A DNA stretch of 64,000 bases from Closterium sp. Naga37s-1 (Eukaryota; Streptophyta; Zygnematophyceae; Desmidiales; Closteriaceae). Below, one piece after another: positions 20,001 through 31,744 of this stretch (within the stretch, counting starts at the first letter, position 1; each line of letters starts with the position of its first letter). Location: positions 124,001 to 188,000 of the forward strand of contig CANJKZ010000518.1 in assembly GCA_947471745.1 (NCBI GenBank). The letters run 5' to 3'. Position numbers and translations under genes: made by a program. A model generated the notes under the pieces. That model did no database searches. It was not told where the DNA came from and was given only the letters and a program-made list of their open reading frames with translations.

Positions 20001-22693
20001 TCTACCTGGGACACACCTGAAGGGGCAGGACCCTGAGGGGGGAGGGGGTCTACCGGGGGGGGACCTGGCACAAGGAAGAGCGGTGGCGGGGGGAGGGACG
20101 GAGTGCGGTAGGGGAAGAGGCGGTAGTAGGGGACCGACTCGTCAAACGTGACGTCCTGGGAGGACAGAACACGGCGAGAGGTGGGGTGGTAGAACTGCCA
20201 CCCTGGCGCGTCAGGGGGGAAGCCAAGGAAGACGCAAGGAGCAGCACGAGGGGACAGCTTGTCCGCAGACAAGTCGCGGACAAACGCCCGAGATCCCCAG
20301 ACACGGAACGCAGACACATCGCCAACCTTCCCCGTCCACAGCAAAGCTGGGGAGGTCTCCGGCATGGAGACCCTGGGGTGAAGGTTGATCTGATGCGCCG
20401 CGTACCGAACCGCAAACGGCCACAGAAAATGGGGGGCAGCCGCATGCATCATGGACGTACGGGCGACGTCCATGACCATGCCAATGCGGCGCTCAGCAAT
20501 CCCATTTTGCTGTGGAGAGTCCGGAAGCGTGAAGGTCTGGCGGATGCCTCGTGCACGACAGTAGGCCCGCAGAAGGCCAGAGGAGAACTCTCCACCTCTG
20601 TCAGAGTGCAGACGCAGAACAGGAAAGTCCGAGCCGAAGCTCTGCCTGAGCTGGAGACGAGCTGCGCGGATCCAGTCGATCAACACCTCAGTGACATCAC
20701 CCTTGCTGCGCAAGGGGAAGACTGTGGTGTAACGCGAGTAGTCGTCAACCACCAGCAGGAAGTAGCGCTCGTGACCCTGTCCACGGACGCGGGCCGGGCC
20801 CCACACGTCCATGTGAAGCGTCTGCAGCGGGGCCTCTGTCGGAGGAAACTGGGAGGAGTGAGGGGCAGCCCGCTGCCGCCCCTCAACACAAGGGACGCAG
20901 GTAGGGCCGGGCCCCGGAGGAAGGGGAGGGAGGGACCGGGGAAGACCAGAGACAAGGACACGGGAGGCCATGCCTCGGAGACGAAGCAGGGAGGGGTGAC
21001 CAAGGCGGTGGTGCCAGAGGAGAGTCTCGTGCGACAGGAGGCGACACGAACAGGGGGCAGACTCAGGACCAGACCTGGACGCTGCAGCAAACACCTGACC
21101 CGACGCAGCTACCTGACCAGACGCAGTGACTGGAGGAGACGCAGTGGTCAGTGTGTACAGGCTCGACCCCGGCCGACGTGTAAACGTGGCCAGGTGTCGG
21201 CCTGTCCGAGCGTCCGTGCAGTGGGTCACCCGCTGACTCGCAGGAGTGAACTGGTGAACCCCCGCATCCTGTAGGTCAGCACCACTCACCAAGTTCGTAG
21301 AGAACGAGGGGAGGTAAAGTCCAGACAGTGTGCCAGAGGGGGCCGCCGGACACGGGAGGACAGTGGAGAAGTGAGCAAGGACAGGACCCCCAGAGGGGTC
21401 TGCCAGAGAGACTGCAACTGGCCGGCCAAGCGGCGTGAGTGTGGTGCGGTCTCGAAAGAAGGAGCGAGAAGCCCCCGAGTCAAGGGTGAAGGTGTGGGAG
21501 GCCGAAGCCGACGCAGTACCTGAGAGAGCAGACTCACCAGTACCTGAGGGAGCAGACGCACGAGCACCTAGAGCAGCAGCTTCGCTAGCACCTAGAGCAG
21601 CAGCCGCACCAGTACCTAGAGCAGCAGTCTCAATGCCCGGGTCGGGCGGAAAACACCGGTAACAGTCACCCTCATCACTAATAGTCACAGCATACATGGC
21701 AGCAAGAATAGCATCAAAGTCAAGGTCAAAGACAGCTACACCCGCCCTAGACAGCTCGCCCCAGCGGGGGATCTCAGTGGCCTCAGGGAACTGGTGACAC
21801 CAAGCGTCCGTGAGGCGGCCAAAGCAGCGCTGGGTGGAGTGCGTACCCCCGCACTGCTCACCCGCGCGGTCGCCGGTGCGTAGGACGTAGGTGCACGGAC
21901 CAGTACCCCCACCCCGCTGGCGTGCAGCGTACCACTCACAGAGCTGCTGAGGAGGGGGGATGTCACGAGTGCGCTGCTGCCGCTGCTGCTGCTGCTGCTG
22001 GCGCTGACCACCACCGGAGCCGACCCTCTGCGCAGCGCCACCCCGACCAGCTCCACCTCCTCCGCCGCCGCCTCCTCCACCGCCGCCACCTCCGCCACCT
22101 CCGCTCCCTCCGCCACCGCCGCCGCCGCCTCCACTGCCGCCACCGACACCTCCACCCCCGCCACCACTCCCACCACCACCCCCACCCCCTCCACTGCCGC
22201 CACCGCCACCTCCGCTACCCCCGCCAGCCCCTCCAGCACCCTTGCCCCCCTTGCCCTTGCCGGGGCGGCGTCTCCCGCTCAGGGTAGACGCAGCGCCGAC
22301 CGACTCGAAACCAACGAGGTCGGCCGCAGCAGCAGAGGCAACAGAGGGCAAAAGGGGGGAGGGGGAACACCCCTCAAAGACGGGGGTGCGAGGGTCACCA
22401 CGAGAGGCTCCTACAGCGACTATGCTCTTCTCTGCTGCTAGGAGGGCCTTCTCGAGGAGGTCAACGGTGAGAGTGGTGGGGCAAACTGAGAGGAAGTGGT
22501 CCCTGACTACGCGAAGGGAGTCAGGGAGCCGGGTGACTATGTAGTAGAGGGTGATGTACATGGGGGAGGGGTTCTTGGCGCAGAACTCAGCAGGAAGCGC
22601 AGTGCGGTAGCGAGTGTCACTAGTGCGGAGGTGCGTAATGAGGTCAGCGACTGTGGGAAAGGCAGCAAGGTCAGGGAAGAGGTACGGTAGCAT
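17060..22693 (-). CDS. gag-pol: Copia gag-pol polyprotein of element I (1877 aa open)
   Basis: One open frame encodes most of gag, then protease, integrase, RT and RNase H. The gag capsid-like domain is followed by a long Gly-rich run and an unusual zinc motif C-x13-C-x3-H-x4-C. The protease DSGAS has Asp405. The integrase core has D629, D698 and E734 (D,D-35-E). A long linker of GGAEPGG-type repeats precedes RT with YVDD at 1551-1554 and RNase H (HADASWADD, SSCEAEIYA, YVDNKA, ANTADIFTKAL). The first Met lies inside gag: aligned with element II, it corresponds to about residue 114. The true start at 22800 is cut off by a deletion and frameshift. Pol is uninterrupted, so the enzymes could be made only if translation began internally or another element supplied gag. 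Confidence 0.92.
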   Translation of the reverse strand: MLPYLFPDLAAFPTVADLITHLRTSDTRYRTALPAEFCAKNPSPMYITLYYIVTRLPDSLRVVRDHFLSVCPTTLTVDLLEKALLAAEKSIVAVGASRGDPRTPVFEGCSPSPLLPSVASAAAADLVGFESVGAASTLSGRRRPGKGKGGKGAGGAGGGSGGGGGGSGGGGGGGGSGGGGGGVGGGSGGGGGGGGGSGGGGGGGGGGGGGGGGGAGRGGAAQRVGSGGGQRQQQQQQRQQRTRDIPPPQQLCEWYAARQRGGGTGPCTYVLRTGDRAGEQCGGTHSTQRCFGRLTDAWCHQFPEATEIPRWGELSRAGVAVFDLDFDAILAAMYAVTISDEGDCYRCFPPDPGIETAALGTGAAAALGASEAAALGARASAPSGTGESALSGTASASASHTFTLDSGASRSFFRDRTTLTPLGRPVAVSLADPSGGPVLAHFSTVLPCPAAPSGTLSGLYLPSFSTNLVSGADLQDAGVHQFTPASQRVTHCTDARTGRHLATFTRRPGSSLYTLTTASPPVTASGQVAASGQVFAAASRSGPESAPCSCRLLSHETLLWHHRLGHPSLLRLRGMASRVLVSGLPRSLPPLPPGPGPTCVPCVEGRQRAAPHSSQFPPTEAPLQTLHMDVWGPARVRGQGHERYFLLVVDDYSRYTTVFPLRSKGDVTEVLIDWIRAARLQLRQSFGSDFPVLRLHSDRGGEFSSGLLRAYCRARGIRQTFTLPDSPQQNGIAERRIGMVMDVARTSMMHAAAPHFLWPFAVRYAAHQINLHPRVSMPETSPALLWTGKVGDVSAFRVWGSRAFVRDLSADKLSPRAAPCVFLGFPPDAPGWQFYHPTSRRVLSSQDVTFDESVPYYRLFPYRTPSLPPPPLFLVPGPPPVDPLPPQGPAPSGVSQVDAVEPVEVTGDSGAAEGAEPGGADSGGAERVGATPGGAAPEGATTGGAEPGGAEPGGTTTGGAEPGGAEPGGAEPGGATPGGAELGGAEPAGAGPACVASGGAEPGGSPGASSRREPLSPQELREWFARRWRRAAGAGGSSAAEGAGAAGPGGARTGSTGAAGPAVTTGAGAAEGVDAEASAVGPGGGPAGGATGAAGGTGAGGAADAGTAAGGTGAVPAVSGVAARPRPYFVPLLQQVLGLPPSTGPPPPLECPQPVPSQLQLQPASPLPTPSPYTGPTGGLAERREPASRPASPVRLARTSGRGSRQHPPPVPGTHRMSLRPSTAPLRAPLPSPPESSLPALPDPESDSLRAASPTVTRLLATVVTDASFESTAASALVAELVDFAARCRLDYVASLVVESESVCPPSVGGECALGTDVLEDRQEEFQCLAAASPHLVSVLLTPEGDPDALDIPTPRSYAEAIEGPYSSQWQAAMDTEMASWKSTGTYVDEVPPPGANIVSGMWIFRVKRPPGSPRVFKARYVARGFSQRQGVDYFQTFSPTPKMTTLRVLLHIAAHRDYELHSLDFSTTFLQGSLHEEIWLRRPPGFTGSFPPGTQWSLRRPVYGLRQAPREWHDTLRTTLAALGFAPSTADPSLFLRTDTSLPPFYILVYVDDLVFATADTAGLAHVKSELQKRHTCTDLGELRSYLGLQITRDRARRTITLTQSHMVQQVLQRFGFTYSSPQATPLPTRHSLSALPSDESVESSGPYPELVGCLMYLMTCTRPDLAYPLSILARYVAPGRHRPEHMAAAKRVLRYLCSTSGMGLVLGGQSPVVLTGHADASWADDQATQRSSQGYTFSLGSGSVSWRATRSSSVLGSSCEAEIYAGAMAAQELRWLTYLLTDLGEPPRSPPVLYVDNKAMLALCREQRLEHRKKHIALRYFLARELQQRGQLRLAYVASQANTADIFTKALAPCDHQRFCTQLGLVPTLPHLLTP

Positions 22694-22800
22694 GAGGCGG
22701 CTCAGTGCAGCAGTGGCAGGGGAGGAGTAGCGCGCAACTACAGGTCAAAGTCAATGGCCCGACCCTCAGCGTCAAAGGCGAGGACACTAGGGGTAGCCAT
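22694..22800 (-). pseudogene. Broken start of gag in element I
   Basis: ATG at 22800-22798 opens 20 codons (MATPSVLAFDAEGRAIDFDL) matching the start of element II gag, then TAG at 22740-22738. The next bases, read in another frame, resume at VARYSSPATAALSRLMLPYL, which corresponds to about residue 99 of element II. So roughly 78 codons are missing at about 22740, with a frame change. Confidence 0.85.
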
Positions 22801-23781
22801 GACAGCAGTAGACTAGCAGCGCGAACAGTAGGGTAAGGGCAGTGCAGTGATAGAGGCGCTGCTCTTACCGGACAGGGCGGCTCGGGCGGCTCGGCGGCTC
22901 GGCGGCTCGGCAGTACGGCGGCTCGGCGACTCGGCGGCTCGGGCGGCCCGGCGGCTCGGGCGGCTCGGGCGACTCGGCGGCTCGGGCGGCTCGGGCGGCT
23001 CGGGCGGCTCGGGCGGCTCGGCGACTCGGCGGTCCGGGCGGCTCGGCTGCTGGGCGGTTCGGCGGCTCGGCGGCTCGGCTGCTTGGCGGCTCGGCGGCTC
23101 GGCGGCTCGGCTGCTGGGCGGCGCGGCGGCTCGGTTGCTCGGCTGCTGGGCGGCTCGGCGGCTGGTGTGGCTGGTGACGACCGCGGCAGCAGTCGCAGAA
23201 GCTGTGGCGACTGCTGCTGCAGAGACGGCAGCGGCTGCTGCCTCAGAGACGGGGGCGGCCGGCCGCTAGGGGCCGCGAAGGGCGGCGGAGAGGCCGTGAA
23301 GGGCCACGAGGGGCCGCCGAGGGCGGCGACGGGCGGTGAGGAGGCCGCGGAAGGCGGCTCGAAGGGCCGCGAGGGGGGGGGCCTGAAGAGGCCGACGGGC
23401 AGCGGGAGGGGCCGAAGGGTAGCGTGAGGGGCCATAAGGGGCCGTAAGGGGCGACTCGCTGGGCCGTAAGGGCGGCGTTAGGAGCCGTAAGGGCGGCACG
23501 AGGGGCCGTAAGGGCGGCGCGACGGGCGCGACGGGCCGTAAGGGCGGCGCGACGGGCCGTAAGGGCGGCGCGACGGGCCGTAAGGGCGGCACTAGGGAGC
23601 CGTGAGAGGGCCGCTAAGGGCGACGCGACGGGGCCGTGAGGGGCCTAGTGAGGGCGCGACGGTAGGGAGAGCACACAGGGCACGACTCGGGCTGGAGCGA
23701 AGCGCGCTTCGGGCAGGAAAAAAAAATTTCGTGGTGGTGGGCCCTAGGAATCGTTCCCACTAGGGAACCTGCTCGATACCA
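22801..23781 (-). other. GC-rich repetitive 5' leader of element I
   Basis: 22870-23165 is made of 9-bp GGCGGCTCG-type repeats. 23270-23640 holds about 20-bp repeats around GGGCCGTAAGGGCGGCGCGA. Both blocks lack a supported gene; the open frames seen across them are compositional. The block ends near the LTR with a short GGGCCCACCACCACG segment that is also present in the leader of element II. Confidence 0.8.
23765..23781 (-). other. Primer binding site of element I (initiator-Met tRNA type)
   Basis: Directly after the 5' LTR the minus strand reads TGGTATCGAGCAGG. The usual plant copia site complementary to initiator Met tRNA is TGGTATCAGAGC, so this is the same site with small gaps. It would prime minus-strand synthesis. 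Confidence 0.75.
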
Positions 23782-23907
23782 TGAGAAGAAACGAGGAATG
23801 AGAATGACTAAGGGAAAGTTGGGTACAAATGTAAACCCTAGAAAAACTGTACCCCATATGTGCTACCCCGCTATAGCCTAAAGTAGCTATGTCATATAAA
23901 TCTGACA
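23782..23907 (-). repeat. 5' LTR of element I (126 bp)
   Basis: This is the partner of 16728-16853 with one mismatch, and TG...CA ends. It is followed by the right copy of the CATGG duplication. Confidence 0.96.
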
Positions 23908-23990
23908 CATGGCGGTCCATGATTTGAATAACTTCGCTTCACATTTTATACCGCTGCGGATTTTGCAGCTTTCTGGTCTCACGAACGACC

Positions 23991-26898
23991 TTATAGGGAG
24001 GTGGTTCTTCTTGCGGCGGGCTCGTCTGAAGTTATTAGGAGCTGGAAACTGACCGCAGGGTACTTAGGACACTGGCAAAGACGATCGTGCATGGCGGTCC
24101 ATGACTTGAATAAATTCGCTTCACATTTTATGCGGAGCGGATTTCGCAGCTTTCTGGTCTCACGAACGCCCTTATAGGGGGGCGCTTCTTCTCGCGGCAG
24201 GCTCGTCTAAAGTTATTAGGAGCTGGAAACTGACCGCCTACTTAGGACACTGGCAAAGATGATCGTGCATGGCGGTCCATGATTTGAATAACTTCGCTTC
24301 ACATTTTATACCGCTGCAGAGTTCGCAGCTTTCTGGTCTCACGAACGCCCTTATAGGGGGGGCGGTTCTTCTCGCGGCGGGCTCGTCTAAAGTTATTAGG
24401 AGCTGGAAACTGACCGCAAGGTACTTAGGACACTGGCAAAGATGATCGTGCATGGCGGTCCATGATTTGAATAACTTCGCTTCACATTTCATACCGCTGC
24501 GGATTTCGCAGCTTTCTGGTCTCACGAACGCCCTTATAGGGGGGCGGTTCTTCTTGCGGCGGGCTCGTCTAAATTTATTAGGAGCTAGAAACTGACCGCA
24601 GGGTACTTAGGACTGTGACAAAGATGATCGTGCATGGCGGTCCATGATTTGAAGAACTTCGCTTCACATTTTATACCGCTGTGGATTTCGCAGCTTTCTG
24701 GTCTCACGAACGCCCTTATAAGGGGGGCGGTTCTTCTTGCGGCGGGCTCGTCCAAAGTTATTAGGAGCTGGAAACTGACCGCAGGGTACTTAGTACTGTG
24801 ACAAAGACGATCGTGCATGGCGGTCCATGATTTGAATAACCTCGCTTCACATTTTATACCGCTGCGGATTTCGCAGCTTTCTGGTCTCACGAACGCCCTT
24901 ATAGGGGGGCGGTTCTTCTTGCGGCGGGCTCGTCTAAAGTTATTAGGAGCTGGAAGCTGACCGCAGGGTACTTAGGACTGTGGCAAAGATGGTCGTGCAT
25001 GGCGGTCCATGATTTGAATAACTCCGCTTCACATTTTATCCCGGAGCGGATTTCGCAGCTTTCTGGTCTCACGAACGCCCTTATAGGGGGGCGGTTCTTC
25101 CCGCGGCGGGCTCGTCTAGAGTTATTAGGAGCTGGAAACTGACCGCAGGGTACTTAGGACACTGACAAAGGTTATCGTGCATGGCAGTCCATGATTTGAA
25201 TAACTTCGCTTCACATTTTATACCGCTGCGGATTTCGGAGCTTTCTGGTCTCACGAACGCCCTTATAGGGGGGCGGTTCTTCTTGCGGCGGGCTCGTCTA
25301 AAGTTATTAGGAGCTGGAAACTGACCGCAGGGTACTTAGGACATTGGCAAAGATGATCGTGCATGGCGGTCCATGATTTGAATAACTTCGCTTCACATTT
25401 TATGCCGGAGCGGATTTCGCAGCTTTCTGGTCTCACGAACGCCCTTATAGGGAGGTGGTTCTTCTTGCGGCGGGCTCGTCTGAAGTTATTAGGAGCTGGA
25501 AACTGACCGCAGGGTACTTAGGACACTGGCAAAGACGATCGTGCATGGCGGTCCATGACTTGAATAAATTCGCTTCACATTTTATGCGGAGCGGATTTCG
25601 CAGCTTTCTGGTCTCACGAACGCCCTTATAGGGGGGCGCTTCTTCTCGCGGCAGGCTCGTCTAAAGTTATTAGGAGCTGGAAACTGACCGCCTACTTAGG
25701 ACACTGGCAAAGATGATCGTGCATGGCGGTCCATGATTTGAATAACTTCGCTTCACATTTTATACCGCTGCAGAGTTCGCAGCTTTCTGGTCTCACGAAC
25801 GCCCTTATAGGGGGGGCGGTTCTTCTCGCGGCGGGCTCGTCTAAAGTTATTAGGAGCTGGAAACTGACCGCAAGGTACTTAGGACACTGGCAAAGATGAT
25901 CGTGCATGGCGGTCCATGATTTGAATAACTTCGCTTCACATTTCATACCGCTGCGGATTTCGCAGCTTTCTGGTCTCACGAACGCCCTTATAGGGGGGCG
26001 GTTCTTCTTGCGGCGGGCTCGTCTAAATTTATTAGGAGCTAGAAACTGACCGCAGGGTACTTAGGACTGTGACAAAGATGATCGTGCATGGCGGTCCATG
26101 ATTTGAAGAACTTCGCTTCACATTTTATACCGCTGTGGATTTCGCAGCTTTCTGGTCTCACGAACGCCCTTATAAGGGGGGCGGTTCTTCTTGCGGCGGG
26201 CTCGTCCAAAGTTATTAGGAGCTGGAAACTGACCGCAGGGTACTTAGTACTGTGACAAAGACGATCGTGCATGGCGGTCCATGATTTGAATAACCTCGCT
26301 TCACATTTTATACCGCTGCGGATTTCGCAGCTTTCTGGTCTCACGAACGCCCTTATAAGGGGGCGGTTCTTTTTGCGGCGGGCTCGTCTAAAGTTATTAG
26401 GAGCTGGAAACTGACCGCAGGGTACTTAGGACTGTGGCAAAGATGGTCGTGCATGGCGGTCCATGATTTGAATAACTCCGCTTCACATTTTATCCCGGAG
26501 CGGATTTCGCAGCTTTCTGGTCTCACGAACGCCCTTATAGGGGGGCGGTTCTTCCCGCGGCGGGCTCGTCTAGAGTTATTAGGAGCTGGAAACTGACCGC
26601 AGGGTACTTAGGACACTGACAAAGATTATCGTGCATGGCAGTCTATGATTTGAATAACTTCGCTTCACATTTTATACCGCTGCGGATTTCGGAGCTTTCT
26701 GGTCTCACGAACGCCCTTATAGGGGGGCGGTTCTTCTTGCGGCGGGCTCGTCTAAAGTTATTAGGAGCTGGAAACTGACCGCAGGGTACTTAGGACATTG
26801 GCAAAGATGATCGTGCATGGCGGTCCATGATTTGAATAACTTCGCTTCACATTTTATGCCGGAGCGGATTTTGCAGCTTTCTGGTCTCACGAACGCCC
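23991..26898. repeat. 8-monomer higher-order repeat, two copies of 1454 bp
   Basis: TTATAGGGAGGTGG at 23991 recurs at 25445, and the order of variant monomers between them repeats almost base for base through about 26898. The unit is eight 182-bp monomers minus 2 bp. Only scattered changes are visible, for example AAGGTTATCG versus AAGATTATCG. Confidence 0.9.
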
Positions 26899-27240
26899 TT
26901 ATAGGGGGGCGGTTCTTCTCGCGGCGGGCTCGTCTAAAGTAATTAGGAGCTGGAAACTGACCGCAGGGTACTTATGACTGTGGCAAAGATGATCGTGCAT
27001 GGCGGTCCATGATTTGAATAACTCCGCTTCACATTTTATGACGGAGCGGAGTTCGCAGCTTTCTGGTCTCACGAACGCCCTTATAGGGTGGGCGGTTCTT
27101 CTCGCGGCGGGCTCGTCTAAAGTTATTAGGAGCTGGAAACTGACCGCAGGGTACTTAGGACATTGGCAAAGATGATCGTGCATGGCGGTCCATGATTTGA
27201 ATAACTTCGCTTCACATTTTATGCCGGAGCGGAGTTCGCA

Positions 27241-29756
27241 GCTTCCTGGTCTCACAAACGCCCTTATAGGGGGGGCGGTTCTTCTCGCGGCGGGCTCGTC
27301 TAAAGTCATTAGGAGCTGGAAACTGACCGCAGGGTACTTAGGACACTGGCAACGATGATCGTGCATGGCGGTCCATGATTTGAATAACTTCGCTTCACAT
27401 TTTATACCGCTGCGGATTTCGCAGCTTTCTAGTCTCACGAACGCCCTTATAGGGGGGCGGTTCTTCTTGCGGCGGGCTCGTCTAAAGTTATTAGGAGCTG
27501 GAAACTGACTGCAGGGTAGTTAGGACTGTGACAAAGATGATCGTGCATGGCGGTCCATGATTTGAATAACATCGCTCCACATTTTATACCGGTGCGGATT
27601 TCGCAGCTTTCTGGTCTCACGAACGCCCTTATAGGGGGGCGGTTCTTCTTGCGGCGGGCTCGTCTAAAGTTATTAGGAGCTGGAAACTGACCGCAGAGTA
27701 CTTAGGACACTGGCAAAGATGATCGTGCATGGCGGTCCATGATTTGAATAACTTCGCTTCACATTTTATACCGCTGCGGATTTCGCAGCTTTCTGGTCTC
27801 ACGAACGCCCTTATAGGGGGGCGGTTCTTCTTGCGGCGGGCTCGTCCAAAGTTATTAGGAGCTGGAAACTGACCGCAGGGTACTTAGGACTGTGACAAAG
27901 ACGATCGTGCATGGCGGTCCATGATTTGAATAACCTCGCTTCACATTTTATACCGCTGCGGATTTCGCAGCTTTCTGGTCTCACGAACGCCCTTATAGGG
28001 GGGCGGTTCTTCTTGCGGCGGGCTCGTCTAAAGTTATTAGGAGCTGGAAACTGACCGCAGGGTACTTAGGACTGTGGCAAAGATGGTCGTGCATGGCGGT
28101 CCATGATTTGAATAACTCCGCTTCACATTTTATGCCGGAGCGGATTTCGCAGCTTTCTGGTCTCACGAACGCCCTTATAGGGGGGCGGTTCTTCCCGCGG
28201 CGGGCTCGTCTAGAGTTATTAGGAGCTGGAAACTGACCGCAGGGTACTTAGGACTGTGGCAAATATGATCGTGCATGGCGGTCCATGATTTGAATAACTC
28301 CGCTTCACATTTTATGACGGAGCGGAGTTCGCAGCTTTCTGGTCTCACGAACGCCCTTATAGGGTGGGCGGTTCTTCTCGCGGCGGGCTCGTCTAAAGTT
28401 ATTAGGAGCTGGAAACTGAGCGCAGGGTACTTAGGACATTGGCAAAGATGATCATGCATGGCGGTCCATGATTTGAATAACTTCGCTTCACATTTTATGC
28501 CGGAGCGGATTTCGCAGCTTTCTGGTCTCACGAACGCCCTTATAGGGGGGCGGTTCTTCTCGCGGCGGGCTCGTCTAAAGTTATTAGGAGCTGGAAACTG
28601 ACCGCAGGGTACTTATGACTGTGGCAAAGATGATCGTGCATGACGGTCCATGATTTGAATAACTCCGCTTCACATTTTATGCCGGAGCGGAGTTCGCAGC
28701 TTCCTGGTCTCACAAACGCCCTTATAGGGGGGGCGGTTCTTCTCGCGCGGGCTCGTCTAAAGTCATTAGGAGCTGGAAACTGACCGCAGGGTACTTAGGA
28801 CACTGGCAAAGATGATCGTGCATGGCGGTCCATGATTTGAATAACTTCGCTTCACATTTTATACCGCTGCGGATTTCGCAGCTTTCTGGTCTCACGAACG
28901 CCCTTATAGGGGGGCGGTTCTTCTTGCGGCGGGCTCGTCTAAAGTTATTAGGAGCTGGAAACTGACTGCAGGGTAGTTAGGACTGTGACAAAGATGATCG
29001 TGCATGGCGGTCCATGATTTGAATAACATCGCTCCACATTTTATACCGGTGCGGATTTCGCAGCTTTCTGGTCTCACGAACGCCCTTATAGGGGGGCGGT
29101 TCTTCTTGCGGCGGGCTCGTCTAAAGTTATTAGGAGCTGGAAACTGACCGCAGAGTACTTAGGACACTGGCAAAGATGATCGTGCATGGCGGTCCATGAT
29201 TTGAATAACTTCGCTTCACATTTTATACCGCTGCGGATTTCGCAGCTTTCTGGTCTCACGAACGCCCTTATAGGGGGGCGGTTCTTCTTGCGGCGGGCTC
29301 GTCCAAAGTTATTAGGAGCTGGAAACTGACCGCAGGGTACTTAGGACTGTGACAAAGACGATCGTGCATGGCGGTCCATGATTTGAATAACCTCGCTTCA
29401 CATTTTATACCGCTGCGGATTTCGCAGCTTTCTGGTCTCACGAACGCCCTTATAGGGGGGCGGTTCTTCTTGCGGCGGGCTCGTCTAAAGTTATTAGGAG
29501 CTGGAAACTGACCGCAGGGTACTTAGGACTGTGGCAAAGATGGTCGTGCATGGCGGTCCATGATTTGAATAACTCCGCTTCACATTTTATGCCGGAGCGT
29601 ATTTCGCAGCTTTCTGGTCTCACGAACGCCCTTATAGGGGGGCGGTTCTTCCCGTGGCGGGCTCGTCTAGAGTTATTAGGAGCTGGAAACTGACCGCAGG
29701 GTACTTAGGACTGTGGCAAATATGATCGTGCATGGCGGTCCATGATTTGAATAACT
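27241..29756. repeat. 8-monomer duplication, period about 1458 bp
   Basis: GCTTCCTGGTCTCACAAACG occurs at 27241 and 28699. The GACTGCAGGGTAGTTAGG monomer and the AGATGGTCG monomer keep the same offset (1457-1458 bp) until the copies diverge after about 28298 and 29756. Confidence 0.85.
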
Positions 29757-31744
29757 TCGCTTCACATTTTATACCGGTGCGGATTTTGCAGCTTTCTGGT
29801 CTCACGAACGCCCTTATAGGGGGGCGGTTCTTCTTGCGGCGGGCTCGTCTAAAGTTATTAGGAGCTGGAAACTGACCGCAGGGTACTTAGGACATTGGCA
29901 AAGATGATCGTGCATGGCGGTCTATGATTTGAATAACTTCGCTTCACATTTTATGCCGGAGCGGATTTCGCAGCTTTCTGGTCTCACGAACGCCCTTATA
30001 GGGGGGCGGTTCTTCTTGCGGCGGGCTCGTCTAAAGTTATTAGGAGCTGGAAACTGACCGCAGGGTACTTATGACTGTGGCAAAGATGATCGTGCATGGC
30101 GGTCCATGATTTGAATAATTCCGCTTCACATTTTATGCCGGAGCGGAGTTCGCAGCTTTCTGGTCTCACGAACGCCCTTATAGGGGGGGCGGTTCTTCTC
30201 GCGGCGGGCTCGTCTAAAGTTATTAGGAGCTGGAAACTGACCGCAGGGTACTTAGGACACTGGCAAAGATGATCGTGCATGGCGGTCCATGATTTGAATA
30301 ACTTCGCTTCACATTTTATACCGCTGCAGATTTCGCAGCTTTCTGGTCTCACGAACGCCCTTATAGGGGGGCGGTTCTTCTTGCGGCGGGCTCGTCCAAA
30401 GTTATTAGGAGCTGGAAACTGACCGCAGGGTACTTAGGACTGTGACAAAGACGATCGTGCATGGCGGTCCATGATTTGAATAACTTCGCTTCACATTTTA
30501 TACCGCTGCGGATTTCGCAGCTTTCTGGTCTCACGAACGCCCTTATAGCGGGGCGGTTCTTCTTGCGGCGGGCTTGTCTGAAGTTATTAGGAGCTGGAAA
30601 CTGACCGCAGGATACTTAGGACACTGCCAAAGACGATCGTGCATGGCAGTCCATGACTTGAATAAATTCGCTTCACATTTTATGCCGGAGCGGATTTCGC
30701 AGCTTTCTGGTCTCACGAACGCCCTTATAGGGGGGCGCTTCTTCTTGCGGCGGGCTCGTCTGAAGTTATTAGGAGCTGGAAACTAACTGCTGGGTACTTA
30801 GGACACTGGCAAAGATGATTGTGCATGGCGGTCCATGATTTGAATAACTTCGCTTCACATTTTATACCGCTGCGGATTTCGCAGCTTTCTGGTCTCACGA
30901 ACGCCCTTATAGGGGGGCGGTTCTTCTTGCGGCGGGCTCGTCCAAAGTTATTAGGAGCTGGAAACTGACCGCAGGGTACTTAGGACATTGGCAAAGATGA
31001 TCGTGCATGGCGGTCCATGATTTGAATAACTTCGCTTCACATTTTATACCGGTGCGGATTTTGCAGCTTTCTGGTCTCACGAACGCCCTTATAGGGGGGC
31101 GGTTCTTCTTGCGGCGGGCTCGTCTAAAGTTATTAGGAGCTGGAAACTGACCGCAGGGTACTTAGGACATTGGCAAAGATGATCGTGCATGGCGGTCCAT
31201 GATTTGAATAACTTCGCTTCACATTTTATGCCGGAGCGGATTTCGCAGCTTTCTGGTCTCACGAACGCCCTTATAGGGGGGCGGTTCTTCTTGCGGCGGG
31301 CTCGTCTAAAGTTATTAGGAGCTGGAAACTGACCGCAGGGTACTTATGACTGTGGCAAAGATGATCGTGCATGGCGGTCCATGATTTGAATAAATTCACT
31401 TCACATTTTATACCAGAGCGGATTTCGCAGATTTCTGGTCTCACGAACGCTCTTATAGGGGGGCGGTTCTTCTTGCGGCGGGCTCGTCTAAAGTTATTAG
31501 GAGCTGGAAACTGACCGCAGGGTACTTAGGACATTGGCAAAGATGATCGTGCATGGCGGTCTATGATTTGAATAACTTCGCTTCACATTTTATGCCGGAG
31601 CGGATTTCGCAGCTTTCTGGTCTCACGAACGCTCTTATAGGGGGGCGGTTCTTCTTGCGGCGGGCTCGTCTAAAGTTATTAGGAGCTGGAAACTGACCGC
31701 AGGGTACTTAGGACACTGGCAAAGTTGATCGTGCATGGCGGTCC

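Larger units (their letters stand above)
16728..23907 (-). mobile_element. Copia element I, full length, 7180 bp, TSD CATGG
   Basis: The element is bounded by direct 126-bp LTRs, each beginning TG and ending CA, and flanked by the 5-bp duplication CATGG (16723-16727 and 23908-23912). Removing one copy restores an uninterrupted satellite monomer. The LTRs differ at one site, so insertion is recent. On the minus strand the order is 5' LTR, primer site, GC-rich leader, gag-pol, 3' UTR, polypurine tract, 3' LTR. The start of gag carries an internal deletion, so the element is probably non-autonomous now. Confidence 0.95.
23908..31744. repeat. 182-bp satellite, block 2 (about 43 monomers)
   Basis: This is the same monomer and orientation as block 1, starting with the duplicated CATGG and ending with GGTCC at 31740-31744, where element II begins. 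Monomer variants (CCGCTGCGG, CCGGAGCGG, CCGGTGCGG cores) alternate in ordered groups that recur, giving higher-order repeats. No gene is present. Confidence 0.97.

Noticed and set aside
22671..23592. ORFs of 100-250 codons rich in Pro/Arg/Ala in the element I leader
   Set aside because: They result from 9-bp and about 20-bp GC repeats, are open on both strands and lie in the leader between primer site and gag ATG.
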